In this document: one piece after another, positions 46,917 to 57,461 of the stretch
Layout of the letters: each line of letters starts with the position of its first letter
Numbering within the stretch: position 1 is the stretch's first letter
DNA from: an uncultured Lachnospiraceae bacterium
Lineage (GTDB): Bacteria; Bacillota; Clostridia; Lachnospirales; Lachnospiraceae
Direction of reading: 5' to 3'
DNA length: 64,000 nucleotides
NCBI GenBank assembly: GCA_947628955.1
Contig: CANRBX010000005.1
Coordinates: forward strand, 1-64,000
Program-made: the position numbers and the translations under genes
Notes under the pieces: generated by a model
The model's input: the letters and a program-made list of their open reading frames with translations, nothing else
Database searches by the model: none
What the model was told of the DNA's origin: nothing

Positions 46917-47945
46917 ATGAAAAAGCGTGCGGAACACTTTCGTGCCTTTGAATACATCTTATTCAGTGCGGTCACGCTGGCCGTCATGTGCCTGTGTATC
47001 TGTGTCGGCAGCGTCGGCATTCCGTTGCGGGAGACGGTCCGCGTGATCTGGGATGCCATGACGGGACAGGCCGCGCAGACGGGGCTTACCAGCTCCATCA
47101 TACTCTCGGTGCGCCTGCCGCGCGTACTCTGCGTGGCGCTGACCGGGACGGCGCTCTCGCTCGCCGGAGCGGCCATGCAGGGGCTTCTGAAGAACCCTCT
47201 GGCGGACGGCTCGACACTCGGCGTGTCTGCGGGCGCCTCCCTGGGCGCGGTGCTTGCGATCGCCTTCGGCATCCGCTTCCCGGGACTTCCGTTTGCCGGG
47301 ACAATGATCATGGCGATCCTGTTTGCGTTCCTGTCGCTGCTCGTCATACTCGGCCTCGCGTATAAGCTGGATTACTCGCTCTCAACCAATACGATCATCC
47401 TGATCGGCGTGATCTACTCCATGTTTGTCTCGAGCGCGATGAGCATCGTGATCACCTTCGCGTCCGACAAGCTGCAGCATATCACCTTCTGGACGATGGG
47501 AAGCCTGCAGAATTCCAGCTACAAAAACGCGGCGATCCTCGCGGCCGTCCTCCTGCTGTGCGGAGGCGTCCTGTTTCTCCGCGCGCGCGAGCTGAACGCG
47601 TTTGCGGTGGGGGAGGACAATGCGCGCCACATCGGCGTGGATGTTAAGAGGACAAAGCTGACCGTGCTGATCACGGTCTCGGTCCTGATCGGCGTCTGCG
47701 TTTCGATCGGAGGGACGATCAGCTTCGTCGGGCTCGTCACCCCGCACATGACGCGGATGATCGTCGGCCCGAACCACAGGCGGCTGCTCCCGGCTTCCGC
47801 ATTCGGCGGAGCTGTCTTTCTGCTTCTGGCCGATCTGGCAGCGCGCATCCTGCTCAACCCGATCGAGCTTCCGATCGGCGTTGTGACGAGTCTTGTCGGC
47901 GCGGTCGTCTTCGTGTTTATCTTCTACAAGACGAGAAAGGGGTGA
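46917..47945 (+). CDS. FecCD/BtuC-family ABC transporter permease
   Basis: RLPRVLCVALTGTALSLAGAAMQGLLKNPLADGSTLGVSAGASLGAVLAI. Confidence 0.95.
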   Translation: MKKRAEHFRAFEYILFSAVTLAVMCLCICVGSVGIPLRETVRVIWDAMTGQAAQTGLTSSIILSVRLPRVLCVALTGTALSLAGAAMQGLLKNPLADGSTLGVSAGASLGAVLAIAFGIRFPGLPFAGTMIMAILFAFLSLLVILGLAYKLDYSLSTNTIILIGVIYSMFVSSAMSIVITFASDKLQHITFWTMGSLQNSSYKNAAILAAVLLLCGGVLFLRARELNAFAVGEDNARHIGVDVKRTKLTVLITVSVLIGVCVSIGGTISFVGLVTPHMTRMIVGPNHRRLLPASAFGGAVFLLLADLAARILLNPIELPIGVVTSLVGAVVFVFIFYKTRKG

Positions 47946-47951
47946 CGGCAC

Positions 47952-48716
47952 TTGCTGGAGGTGAGGGATCTTTCCGTAAAGTACGGATCGTACCTGGCGG
48001 TGAACCGCCTGAGCTTTCAGGTCCGGGAAGGGCAGTGGCTCATGATCGTCGGCCCGAACGGAGCGGGGAAGTCTACGGTGCTCAACGCCGTCACGCAGGG
48101 CGTCCCGTACACGGGAAGCGTGCTGCTTCTGGGGCAGGACGCCGGGAAAATGCGCGCGGCGCAGCGGGCCAGGGAGGTCGGGATACTGGCGCAGAACCAT
48201 ATGGTCGGATATGAATTTACCGTGGAAGAGATCGTGCGGCTCGGCCGCTATGCGCACTCGTCCGGCCTGCTTGCAGGCAGGAGCGATGAGGACGAGAGGG
48301 CGCTGGAGGAGGCGCTCACCCTGACCGGGATGGCCCCGCTGCGCAGCCAGTCGGTGCTGACGCTCTCGGGCGGCGAGCTTCAGCGGACCTTTCTGGCGCA
48401 GGTTTTTGCGCAGGATCCGAAGCTGCTGCTCCTGGACGAGCCGACGAACCATCTGGATCTGGTATACCAGAAGCAGGTGTTTGAGCTGATCTCCCGGTGG
48501 GTGAAAGAGCCGGGGCGCGCGGTGGTCTCCGTGGTGCATGACCTGTCGCTCGCGAGGGCGTTCGGCAGCGACGCGCTTCTGATGGATGAGGGGAAGGCGG
48601 TCTGCGCAGGCCCGGTCGGCCAGGTGCTGAGCCGGGAAAATCTCAGCCGGACCTATCACATGGACGTCCACGACTGGATGCAGAGGATGCTCGGACAGTG
48701 GATGGAAAAGGCCTGA
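47952..48716 (+). CDS. ABC transporter ATP-binding protein (FepC/BtuD type)
   Basis: GPNGAGKSTVLNAV, LSGGELQRTFLAQ, LLLLDEPTNHLD; TTG start. Confidence 0.95.
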   Translation: MLEVRDLSVKYGSYLAVNRLSFQVREGQWLMIVGPNGAGKSTVLNAVTQGVPYTGSVLLLGQDAGKMRAAQRAREVGILAQNHMVGYEFTVEEIVRLGRYAHSSGLLAGRSDEDERALEEALTLTGMAPLRSQSVLTLSGGELQRTFLAQVFAQDPKLLLLDEPTNHLDLVYQKQVFELISRWVKEPGRAVVSVVHDLSLARAFGSDALLMDEGKAVCAGPVGQVLSRENLSRTYHMDVHDWMQRMLGQWMEKA

Positions 48717-48763
48717 GATGCGGCCGGAAAACCATGGTTATCGTAATAAGGATGTGCAATTAA

Positions 48764-51700
48764 ATGCTGAAATCTTTTTTTGACGTGTTCCCGATGCTCG
48801 ATGTGAGCGACGACATGCGAGGCCTGATGGAATTTGTGAAGGTCGCGCGGGTGACGCTGAACCGGGAGCACACCTTTATGCGCATATATCTGGAGAGCGA
48901 CAAGCTGATCCAGAAAAAATATATATTCACGCTGGAGCAGTCCATCAAGGACCAGCTTTTTTCGGATGCTCTGCTGACGGTCCGGATCATCGAGCGGTTC
49001 CACCTGTCGAGGCAGTACACGCCGCGCAGGCTGATGGCCGTCTACGAGGAAAGCATTTTTCAGGAGCTGAAGGCTTACAATGCGCTGCTCTACAGTATGC
49101 TGAAGGAGGCGGGCCGGACGTTTACGGACGAAGAGACGCTCGAGCTTGCCATACCGGACAGCGTGATCGCGGACGACCGGCAGGAGGAGCTCCTGCAGAT
49201 CCTGGAGAAGATCTTCTGCGAACGGTGCGGGCTGAATTTCCATGTCAGCGCGCACCGCACCGAGCCGAAGGAGAACAAAAAGCGCCGGCGGCTTGAGCAG
49301 GAATTTGAGATGGAGGCCGCGGCGGTCTCGGAGAAATATGCGGCCCTGAAGGAGGGCCGCTCGGGCGCGCACCCGGACAGCGATGAGGAAGACGGCGCAT
49401 CCGGCCGCCCGTCCCGGTCCGCGCAGACATCCGCAGACGGCGGAAAGCGCTCCGGAGACAGATCGTCCGGAAGCAGGTCCGCGACCACAAAGCAGGGTGC
49501 CGGAAACGGGCGGGATCCGGCTTACAGGGGAAAGGACGCGAAACCGGGCGGCGCGCGCAGGGACTTTCTGCAGACGGCGGGCCGGTCCGGCGCGCTGAAG
49601 CGCTCGGACAATCCGGATATCATCTACGGGCGCGATTTCGACGGGGAGATCACGCCGCTTGAATCCGTCACCGGAGAGATCGGCAGGATCTGCATACGCG
49701 GGCAGGTTCTCAGCACGGACCAGCGGGAGCTGCGCAATGAGAAGATCCTCTTTATCTTTTACCTGACCGATTTCACGGATTCGATCGGAGTGAAGCTGTT
49801 CCTGTCGAAGGAGCAGGCGGAAGAGATCGGTGCGGAGATAAAAAAGGGCGCGTTTCTCTCGCTCGCGGGAGTGACGACGATCGACCGTTTTGACAGCCAG
49901 CTCACGATCGGCAATATCCAGGGAATCCGCAGGATCGCTGATTTTCGCGAGAAGCGCATGGATATGAGCGCCGAGAAGCGCGTCGAGCTGCACTGCCATA
50001 CGAAGATGAGCGATATGGACGGCGTCTCCGATGTAAAAGACATCATTGAGCGCGCGATGAGCTGGGGGCACAGGGCGATCGCGATCACGGATCACGGCGC
50101 GGTGCAGGCCTTCCCGGACGCCAGCCATGCGGTGCCGAAGGGCAGCGATTTCAAGGTCATCTACGGAATGGAGGCCTATCTGGTGGACGACCTGAAGGAG
50201 ATCGCGTCGGATCCGAAGGGACAGACGCTGGACGACGCGTACGTTGTGTTCGACCTGGAGACGACCGGCTTTTCCCCGGAGCAGTGCCGGATCATCGAGA
50301 TCGGTGCGGTGAAGATCGAGCAGGGAAAGATCACGGAGCATTTCAGCACGTTTGTAAATCCGGAGATCCCGATCCCGTTCCGCATCGAAGAGCTGACGCA
50401 CATCAGCGACGACATGGTGCTCGACGCCCCGGTGATTGAAAAGATCCTGCCGGAGTTCATGGATTTCTGCCGCGGCTGCGTCATGGTGGCGCACAACGCG
50501 TCTTTTGATATGAGCTTTATCGAAAAGAACTGTGAGCGGCAGGGGCTTCCATGCGAAAAGACGGTGGTGGACACCGTGGCGATGGCGCGCGTGCTGCTGC
50601 CGGCGCTGAACCGCTATAAGCTCGACACGCTGGCCAAGGCGCTGCAGGTGCCGCTCGGGAGCCACCACAGGGCGGTGGACGACGCGGAGTGCACCGCGCA
50701 CATTTTTCTGAAGCTGGCCGCGATGCTGAAAAAACAGGAGATCCATACGCTCGAGGGGCTGAACGCGCTCGGCGCTTCTTCGGACGCACAGATCAAGAAG
50801 CTGCCGACGTACCACGCGATCCTGCTGGCAAAAAATGATGTCGGAAGAGTGAATCTCTACCGTCTGGTGTCCCTCTCCCATATCAATTACTTCAGCCGCA
50901 AGCCTCGCATTCCCAAGAGCCTTCTGCAGAAATACAGGGAGGGACTGCTCCTCGGCTCCGCGTGCGAGGCGGGCGAGCTCTACCAGGCGCTGCTGCGGGG
51001 AAGCCCGGAGACGGAGATTGTCCGCCTGGTGAATTTTTACGATTATCTGGAGATCCAGCCGCTCGGAAATAATATGTTTATGACGCGGGAGGATCAGGAG
51101 GACCGGAAGACGGTCGAGGACCTGAAGGAGCTGAACCGCCGGATCGTCCGCCTGGGCGAGCGCTTTGGGAAACCGGTCGTGGCGACTTGCGACGTGCATT
51201 TCCTGGATCCGAAGGACGAGGTCTACCGGCGCATCATCATGGCCAGCAAGGGCTACAAGGATGCGGACAACCAGGCTCCCCTCTATCTGCGCACGACGGA
51301 AGAGATGCTGGATGAATTTGCCTACCTCGGCGAGGAAAAGGCGCGGGAGATCGTCATCGGGAATACGAACCAGATCGCGGACATGTGCGAGAAGATCTCG
51401 CCGGTGCGGCCGGACAAATGCCCGCCGGTCATCGAGAACTCCGACCAGATCCTGCGGAACCTCTGCTATGAGAAGGCGCATGAGATCTATGGGGACGAGC
51501 TCCCCGAGGTGGTATCCGAGCGGCTTGAGAGAGAGCTGAATTCCATCATTTCCAACGGCTTTGCGGTGATGTACATCATCGCCCAGAAGCTGGTGTGGAA
51601 ATCCAACGCGGACGGCTATCTGGTCGGCTCCAGAGGCTCTGTCGGCTCTTCCTTCGTGGCGACGATGTCCGGGATCACGGAGGTCAATCCGCTCAGTCCG

Positions 51701-53365
51701 CATTATTACTGCCCGGAATGCCACTACAGCGATTTTGACTCGGAGGATGTGAAGAAATTCTCGGGCATGGCCGGCTGCGACATGCCGGACAGGGACTGCC
51801 CGGTGTGCGGGGCGAAGCTGAAGAAGGAGGGATTCGACATCCCGTTTGAGACGTTCCTCGGGTTTAAGGGGAACAAGGAGCCGGATATCGACCTGAATTT
51901 CTCCGGCGAATACCAGAGCAAGGCGCACAAGTACACCGAGGTGATCTTCGGCGCAGGGCAGACGTTCCGCGCCGGGACGATCGGCACGCTGGCCGACAAG
52001 ACGGCTTACGGCTACGTAAAGCGCTACTACGAAGAACATGAGCAGCACAAGCGCGCCTGTGAGATCGACCGCATCGTGCAGGGCTGCGTGGGCGTGCGGA
52101 GGACGACCGGCCAGCACCCGGGAGGGATCATCGTTCTGCCGATCGGCGAGGAGATCTGCTCCTTTACTCCGGTGCAGCATCCGGCGAACGACACGGAGAC
52201 AGATATCATCACGACGCACTTTGACTATCACTCCATCGACCACAACCTGCTCAAGCTCGACATTCTCGGGCACGATGATCCGACCATGATCCGCATGCTG
52301 GAGGACCTGACCGGGATCGATGCGCGGAAGATCCCGCTCGACGATCAGGCTGTGATGTCCCTGTTCCAGAGTACGGAGGCGCTCGGGATCTCGCCGGAGG
52401 ATATCCGCGGGGTGCCGCTCGGGTCGCTCGGGATTCCGGAGTTCGGTACGGAATTTGCCATGCAGATGCTGATCGACACGAAGCCGCGGTACTTTTCTGA
52501 CCTCGTGCGTATCGCCGGCCTGGCACACGGCACGGATGTGTGGCTCGGCAACGCGCAGACGCTGATCCAGGAGGGGAAGGCGACGATCTCCACCGCGATC
52601 TGCACGCGTGACGACATCATGATCTACCTGATCGGCAAGGGGATGGACAGCGAGCTGTCGTTCACGATCATGGAGAGCGTGCGGAAGGGAAAGGGCCTCA
52701 AAGACGAGTGGGAGAGGGAGATGACCGCGCACGGCGTGCCGGACTGGTATATCTGGTCCTGCAAGAAGATCAAATATATGTTCCCGAAGGCGCACGCGGC
52801 GGCCTATGTGATGATGGCGTGGCGGATCGCCTACTGCAAGATCAACTATCCGCTGGCCTACTATGCGGCCTACTTCAGCATCCGCGCGTCAGGCTTTGAC
52901 TATGAGCTGATGTGTCTGGGGAAGGAACGGCTGCTGTACCATATGGATGATTTTGAGCGCCGGATGGACACGCTGAGCAAGAAGGAGCAGGACACCTACA
53001 AGGATATGAAGAGCGTCCTGGAGATGTACGCGAGAGGCTTCGGATTCATGCCGATCGATATATACCGGGCACAGGCCGTCCGCTTCCAGGTCATAGACGG
53101 GAAGATCATGCCGTCCCTGAGTTCCATCTCCGGACTCGGCGACAAGGCCGCAGCCGCCGTCGTCGACGCGGCGAAAGACGGACCCTTCCTGTCGAAGGAC
53201 GATTTCATGGCGAGGACGAAGGTCAGCAGGACGATCACGGATCTGCTCTGTGATCTGAAGATCCTCGACCAGCTGCCCGAGACAAACCAGCTCTCCATCT
53301 TTGACCTCCCGGTGCAGGGGGCCGGAGATGGGCCGTCCGCCCGTCTTTTCGGGACTCACGGCTGA
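48764..53365 (+). CDS. polC: DNA polymerase III subunit alpha, PolC type
   Basis: PHP domain VELHCHTKMSDMDGVSDV, DnaQ exonuclease YVVFDLETTGFSPEQ, polymerase motifs YLVGSRGSVGSSFVATMSGITEVNPL. Confidence 0.97.
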   Translation: MLKSFFDVFPMLDVSDDMRGLMEFVKVARVTLNREHTFMRIYLESDKLIQKKYIFTLEQSIKDQLFSDALLTVRIIERFHLSRQYTPRRLMAVYEESIFQELKAYNALLYSMLKEAGRTFTDEETLELAIPDSVIADDRQEELLQILEKIFCERCGLNFHVSAHRTEPKENKKRRRLEQEFEMEAAAVSEKYAALKEGRSGAHPDSDEEDGASGRPSRSAQTSADGGKRSGDRSSGSRSATTKQGAGNGRDPAYRGKDAKPGGARRDFLQTAGRSGALKRSDNPDIIYGRDFDGEITPLESVTGEIGRICIRGQVLSTDQRELRNEKILFIFYLTDFTDSIGVKLFLSKEQAEEIGAEIKKGAFLSLAGVTTIDRFDSQLTIGNIQGIRRIADFREKRMDMSAEKRVELHCHTKMSDMDGVSDVKDIIERAMSWGHRAIAITDHGAVQAFPDASHAVPKGSDFKVIYGMEAYLVDDLKEIASDPKGQTLDDAYVVFDLETTGFSPEQCRIIEIGAVKIEQGKITEHFSTFVNPEIPIPFRIEELTHISDDMVLDAPVIEKILPEFMDFCRGCVMVAHNASFDMSFIEKNCERQGLPCEKTVVDTVAMARVLLPALNRYKLDTLAKALQVPLGSHHRAVDDAECTAHIFLKLAAMLKKQEIHTLEGLNALGASSDAQIKKLPTYHAILLAKNDVGRVNLYRLVSLSHINYFSRKPRIPKSLLQKYREGLLLGSACEAGELYQALLRGSPETEIVRLVNFYDYLEIQPLGNNMFMTREDQEDRKTVEDLKELNRRIVRLGERFGKPVVATCDVHFLDPKDEVYRRIIMASKGYKDADNQAPLYLRTTEEMLDEFAYLGEEKAREIVIGNTNQIADMCEKISPVRPDKCPPVIENSDQILRNLCYEKAHEIYGDELPEVVSERLERELNSIISNGFAVMYIIAQKLVWKSNADGYLVGSRGSVGSSFVATMSGITEVNPLSPHYYCPECHYSDFDSEDVKKFSGMAGCDMPDRDCPVCGAKLKKEGFDIPFETFLGFKGNKEPDIDLNFSGEYQSKAHKYTEVIFGAGQTFRAGTIGTLADKTAYGYVKRYYEEHEQHKRACEIDRIVQGCVGVRRTTGQHPGGIIVLPIGEEICSFTPVQHPANDTETDIITTHFDYHSIDHNLLKLDILGHDDPTMIRMLEDLTGIDARKIPLDDQAVMSLFQSTEALGISPEDIRGVPLGSLGIPEFGTEFAMQMLIDTKPRYFSDLVRIAGLAHGTDVWLGNAQTLIQEGKATISTAICTRDDIMIYLIGKGMDSELSFTIMESVRKGKGLKDEWEREMTAHGVPDWYIWSCKKIKYMFPKAHAAAYVMMAWRIAYCKINYPLAYYAAYFSIRASGFDYELMCLGKERLLYHMDDFERRMDTLSKKEQDTYKDMKSVLEMYARGFGFMPIDIYRAQAVRFQVIDGKIMPSLSSISGLGDKAAAAVVDAAKDGPFLSKDDFMARTKVSRTITDLLCDLKILDQLPETNQLSIFDLPVQGAGDGPSARLFGTHG

Positions 53366-53408
53366 ACGGGCTTTCTTATATGGATCATCTGGCTTTACAG
53401 GAGGTTTC

Positions 53409-53930
53409 ATGCTGCAGAAGTTTTATCCGGACGAGTATCTGGATTCGGCCTATATCATCGACTTTGACGCCCTGTACCGGAAGGGCTACCGGGGCGTGAT
53501 TTTTGACATTGACAATACGCTGGTGCCCCACGGCGCTCCGGCGGATGCGCGTGCCAGGGCGCTGTTCGCGCACCTGAGGAAGATCGGCTTTCAGTGCTGC
53601 CTGCTGTCAAACAACCAGCGGCCGCGTGTGGAGATGTTTAACAGAGAGATTCAGGTGCATTTCATCGAGAACGCGCACAAGCCGTCGAGGAAGAGCTACC
53701 TCCGCGCGATGGAGCTGATGCATACGGACCGGGCGACGACGCTGTTTGTCGGCGACCAGCTTTTTACGGATGTGTACGGCGCACGGCGCACCGGGATCCA
53801 TTCGATCCTCGTAAAGCCGATTCATCCGAAGGAGGAGATCCAGATCGTGCTCAAACGCTATCTGGAACGGATCGTGCTGTATTTTTACAGGAGATCGCAA
53901 AACACGCCGACGGATCAGGAGCGGAAATGA
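53409..53930 (+). CDS. YqeG family HAD IIIA-type phosphatase
   Basis: GVIFDIDNTLVPHGAPAD, LLSNNQRPRVEMFN, FVGDQLFTDVYGARRTGIHSILV. Confidence 0.93.
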   Translation: MLQKFYPDEYLDSAYIIDFDALYRKGYRGVIFDIDNTLVPHGAPADARARALFAHLRKIGFQCCLLSNNQRPRVEMFNREIQVHFIENAHKPSRKSYLRAMELMHTDRATTLFVGDQLFTDVYGARRTGIHSILVKPIHPKEEIQIVLKRYLERIVLYFYRRSQNTPTDQERK

Positions 53931-54016
53931 CCCTGACAGGCGCGGGTTCAGAGTGGTTCCGATATAACTTTCCATTTTTGGCGGACAATTTGAATTGCAG
54001 GACAGGCGAGAGGAGG

Positions 54017-55351
54017 ATGCCGCAGATGCTGGGACAGATGAGTTTGTTTGACGACCGGGAGCAGATGTCGCCCCTGGCGAGCCGGCTGCGCCCGGAAAGC
54101 CTGGATGAGTATGTGGGACAGCAGCATCTGGTCGGACCGGGCATGCTGCTGCGGCAGCTGATCGAAAAGGATCAGATCTCATCCATGATCTTCTGGGGAC
54201 CGCCCGGGGTCGGAAAGACGACGCTCGCGCGCATCATCGCGAAGCAGACGCAGGCCGAATTTGTGGAATTCAGCGCGGTGACGAGCGGGATCAAGGAGAT
54301 CCGGGACGTGATGAGCCGGGCGGAGCAGAACCGGAGATACGGGATACGCACGCTTCTGTTTGTCGATGAGATCCACCGCTTTAACAAGGCCCAGCAGGAT
54401 GCGTTTCTCCCGTGGGTGGAAAAGGGGAGCATCATTCTTGTCGGGGCGACGACGGAGAATCCTTCGTTTGAGATCAATTCGGCTCTGCTGTCGAGGTGCA
54501 AGGTCTTTATTCTGAAGGAGCTTGAAGAAGCGGATCTGATCCGGCTTCTGCACCACGCGCTGAAAAGCCTGAAGGGATTTGGAAATCAGCGCATTCAGAT
54601 CGGGGAGCCGCAGCTTGGCGCGATCGCACGGTTTGCAAACGGGGACGCGCGGACGGCGCTCAACACACTTGAGATGGCCGTGATCAACGGACGGATGGAT
54701 CCAGAGGGGCTGCTCTGCGTGGACGATGAGGTTCTCGCACAGTGCATGAACCGGCGCTCCCTGCTGTACGACAAAAGCGGGGAAGAGCACTACAACCTGA
54801 TCTCCGCCCTGCATAAATCGATGCGCAACAGCGATCCGGACGCGGCGGTCTACTGGATGTGCCGGATGCTCGACGGGGGCGAGGATCCGCTGTACATCGC
54901 CCGCAGGCTGGTCCGCTTTGCGAGCGAGGACGTCGGCATGGCGGATCCGGGCGCGCTGCAGGTCGCGGTGAACGTCTATCAGGCCTGCCATTTTCTGGGG
55001 ATGCCGGAGTGCAACGTGCACCTGACGCACGCAGTCGTCTATCTCTCGATGGCTCCGAAATCGAACGCGCTGTACCGCGCGTGTGAGAGATGCAAGGCTG
55101 ATGTGAAGGAGCTGCCCGCCGAACCTGTGCCGCTGCAGATCCGCAACGCCCCGACGGCGCTGATGCGGGATCTGCACTACGGCGAGGGCTACCAGTACGC
55201 CCACGACACTGAGGAAAAGCTGACCCGGATGCAGTGCCTGCCGGACAGTCTGGCCGGACGGCGCTACTACGAGCCGACCACGCAGGGGCAGGAGGCGCAG
55301 GTGAAGGAGCGGCTTGAGAAGATCCTTGAGTGGAAGCGGGCGGAAAAGTAA
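54017..55351 (+). CDS. rarA: Replication-associated recombination protein A
   Basis: MSPLASRLRPESLDEYVGQQHLVGPG, FWGPPGVGKTTLARIIA; start trimmed to 54017 after gaggagg. Confidence 0.94.
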   Translation: MPQMLGQMSLFDDREQMSPLASRLRPESLDEYVGQQHLVGPGMLLRQLIEKDQISSMIFWGPPGVGKTTLARIIAKQTQAEFVEFSAVTSGIKEIRDVMSRAEQNRRYGIRTLLFVDEIHRFNKAQQDAFLPWVEKGSIILVGATTENPSFEINSALLSRCKVFILKELEEADLIRLLHHALKSLKGFGNQRIQIGEPQLGAIARFANGDARTALNTLEMAVINGRMDPEGLLCVDDEVLAQCMNRRSLLYDKSGEEHYNLISALHKSMRNSDPDAAVYWMCRMLDGGEDPLYIARRLVRFASEDVGMADPGALQVAVNVYQACHFLGMPECNVHLTHAVVYLSMAPKSNALYRACERCKADVKELPAEPVPLQIRNAPTALMRDLHYGEGYQYAHDTEEKLTRMQCLPDSLAGRRYYEPTTQGQEAQVKERLEKILEWKRAEK

Positions 55352-55393
55352 AAGGCTGAAAAACGAAATCCTGAAAAAAGAAACGCAGGAACA

Positions 55394-55440
55394 AGGCTGC
55401 GGCAGGATAACGTCTGTCAGACGTTACCCCGCCGCAGCCT
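55394..55440. terminator. Hairpin terminator between convergent rarA and the ABC-F gene
   Basis: AGGCTGCGGC...TAACGTCT-GTC-AGACGTTA...GCCGCAGCCT; overlaps the ABC-F stop codon. Confidence 0.7.
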
Positions 55441-57331
55441 CCCATTTTTCATAGAGTTCATCCAGCTCTTTCATCAGATCGGCTTTCTGCTGGCTGAGCT
55501 CCATGCATTTTCTGACGTCTGTAAAAATCTCTTCCCGGGACATCAGCTCGTCGAGCTCCCGGTCCTGCGCCTCGAGCTCGCTGATGCGGTCCTCCAGCTT
55601 TTTCAGCTCGTTCTGGCGCCTGCGCTCCCTGGCCTGTTCCTCCTTGCGGCGCTCCCGGTCCTCCCTCGCGGATGAGACGGAGGCCTGCCGGGCACCCGGC
55701 GATGCGGGCGCGTAGATCTGCGTGAGCTCCTGTACCTTTTCCAGATAGTAGTCGTAGTTGCCGATATAGTTGATCAGCCTGTGGTTTTTCAGCTCCAGGA
55801 TCCGGGTCGCGGTCTGGTTGATAAAATAGCGGTCGTGCGAGACATAGAGCACCGTGCCGGTGTAGCTGCAAAGCGCTTCCTCGAGGATCTCCTTTGAGGT
55901 GATGTCCAGGTGGTTCGTCGGCTCGTCGAGGATCAGGAAGTTGGATTTCGAGAGCATCAGGCGGGCCAGGGCCAGCCGTCCGCGCTCGCCGCCGCTCAGG
56001 TCGCTGACACGCTTGTACACATCGTCGCCCGTGAAGAGGAAGGACGCAAGCACGTTGCGGATCTCGGTCATGGTCATATCCGGATAGATGTCCGAGATCT
56101 CGTCGAACAGCGTCTTCTCCATATGGAGAAGCTGGTGCTCCTGGTCGTAGTATCCGATGTGAACCCGGCTGCCGAGCGTGAACACGCCGGCGTCTGCAGG
56201 AACCAGCTCGTTCAGGATCTTTAGGATCGTCGTCTTTCCGGTACCGTTGTCCCCGATCAGCGCGACGCGCTCGCCGCGCCGGATGGAGAAATTCAGGTCC
56301 TCAAACAGCGGATTGCCGGGGAACGATTTCGACAGATGCTCAACGGTCAGCACATCGTTCCCGCTCGTGATCTGCGGGGAAAACTGAAGGTGCATATCGG
56401 CCCGGATCTCCACCGGCTTCTCCAGCACCTCGATCTTTCCGAGCATTTTCTCGCGGCTCTCGGCGCGCTTGATGGATTTCTCGCGGTTGAAGGACTTCAG
56501 CTTTGTGATGACGGCCTCCTGGCGCTTTATCTCCTGCTGCTGGTTCAGCCAGGCCCGCCATGCCGTCTCGCGCAGCCGGGCCTTTTTCTCCGCGTAGGCG
56601 CTGTAATTGCCGGAGAAGACGGAGAGTTTTCCGCCGTCGAGCTCAATGATCTTTGTCACAACGCGGTTCAGGAAATAGCGGTCGTGCGCCACGATCAGCA
56701 CCGCGCCGCTGTAGCCGAGCAGATAGTTTTCCAGCCAGGCGACCGAATTCAGATCCAGGTGGTTCGTCGGCTCGTCCAGAAGCAGGATATCCGGGGCACA
56801 GAGCAGGAGCCTGCCCAGAGCGACCCGCGTCTTCTGGCCGCCGGAGAGCGTGCAGATCTGCTTGTCAAACTCATCCTCAGAGAAGCCGAGTCCCTTGAGG
56901 ATGCCGGTGACCTCGCTGCGCACGGCGTAGCCGTTGCGGTGTTCAAATTCGGTGGAGACGCGGTTGTACTGCTCCATGAGCTCCGCGAGCGCGTCCCCCT
57001 CGGTGTGATTCATGTCCTGCTCCATCGCGCGCAGACGCTGCTCCATCTGCAGGAGGTCCTCCTTCACGCTGAGCAGCTCTGCGTAGATCGTCCGCGTACT
57101 GTTGACGTCCTGGTGCTGCTCCAGATAGCCGAGCGACTTTCCGCGGGCGTGGGAGACGACCCCGGAATCCGGCTCCATTTCCCCCACGATGATGCGCAGA
57201 AGCGTCGTCTTGCCGGCGCCGTTGATGCCGACCACGGCGGCCTTCTCATGATCCTCGATATGAAACGAGCCGCCGGAGAGAATGACGTCCGTGCCGAACG
57301 ATTTTGTTATATTCTGACATGACAGTATCAT
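55424..57331 (-). CDS. ABC-F family ATPase
   Basis: Two ABC cassettes (VVGINGAGKTTLLRIIVG, LIGDNGTGKTTILKIL), LLDEPTNHLDLNSVAWLENYL; start trimmed to 57331. Confidence 0.95.
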   Translation of the reverse strand: MILSCQNITKSFGTDVILSGGSFHIEDHEKAAVVGINGAGKTTLLRIIVGEMEPDSGVVSHARGKSLGYLEQHQDVNSTRTIYAELLSVKEDLLQMEQRLRAMEQDMNHTEGDALAELMEQYNRVSTEFEHRNGYAVRSEVTGILKGLGFSEDEFDKQICTLSGGQKTRVALGRLLLCAPDILLLDEPTNHLDLNSVAWLENYLLGYSGAVLIVAHDRYFLNRVVTKIIELDGGKLSVFSGNYSAYAEKKARLRETAWRAWLNQQQEIKRQEAVITKLKSFNREKSIKRAESREKMLGKIEVLEKPVEIRADMHLQFSPQITSGNDVLTVEHLSKSFPGNPLFEDLNFSIRRGERVALIGDNGTGKTTILKILNELVPADAGVFTLGSRVHIGYYDQEHQLLHMEKTLFDEISDIYPDMTMTEIRNVLASFLFTGDDVYKRVSDLSGGERGRLALARLMLSKSNFLILDEPTNHLDITSKEILEEALCSYTGTVLYVSHDRYFINQTATRILELKNHRLINYIGNYDYYLEKVQELTQIYAPASPGARQASVSSAREDRERRKEEQARERRRQNELKKLEDRISELEAQDRELDELMSREEIFTDVRKCMELSQQKADLMKELDELYEKWEAAAG

Positions 57332-57404
57332 GTAGCCACTCCTTGATATACATAGTCTGTGTTCTAGTCTTATCTTACTCATAACAGGAAAAATGTCAAG
57401 AAAG

Positions 57405-57452
57405 GGATTGCAGGAGCCCACCGCGGCTTATGACTTTTAAACCCGGCGCCGC
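57405..57452 (+). repeat. Decayed fourth copy of the dispersed element (right half)
   Basis: GGGATTGCAGGAGCCCACCGCGGCTTATGACTTTTAAACCCGGCGCC resembles GGATTGT..GTGGTTTATGACTTTTGACCCCGGC of copy 2. Confidence 0.5.
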
Positions 57453-57461
57453 CAGATACGA

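Noticed and set aside
48656-52795. 1379-aa antisense ORF opposite polC
   Set aside because: It mirrors the polC frame; strong third-position GC bias keeps the antisense frame open. Its translation has no recognisable motifs and no RBS-supported start.
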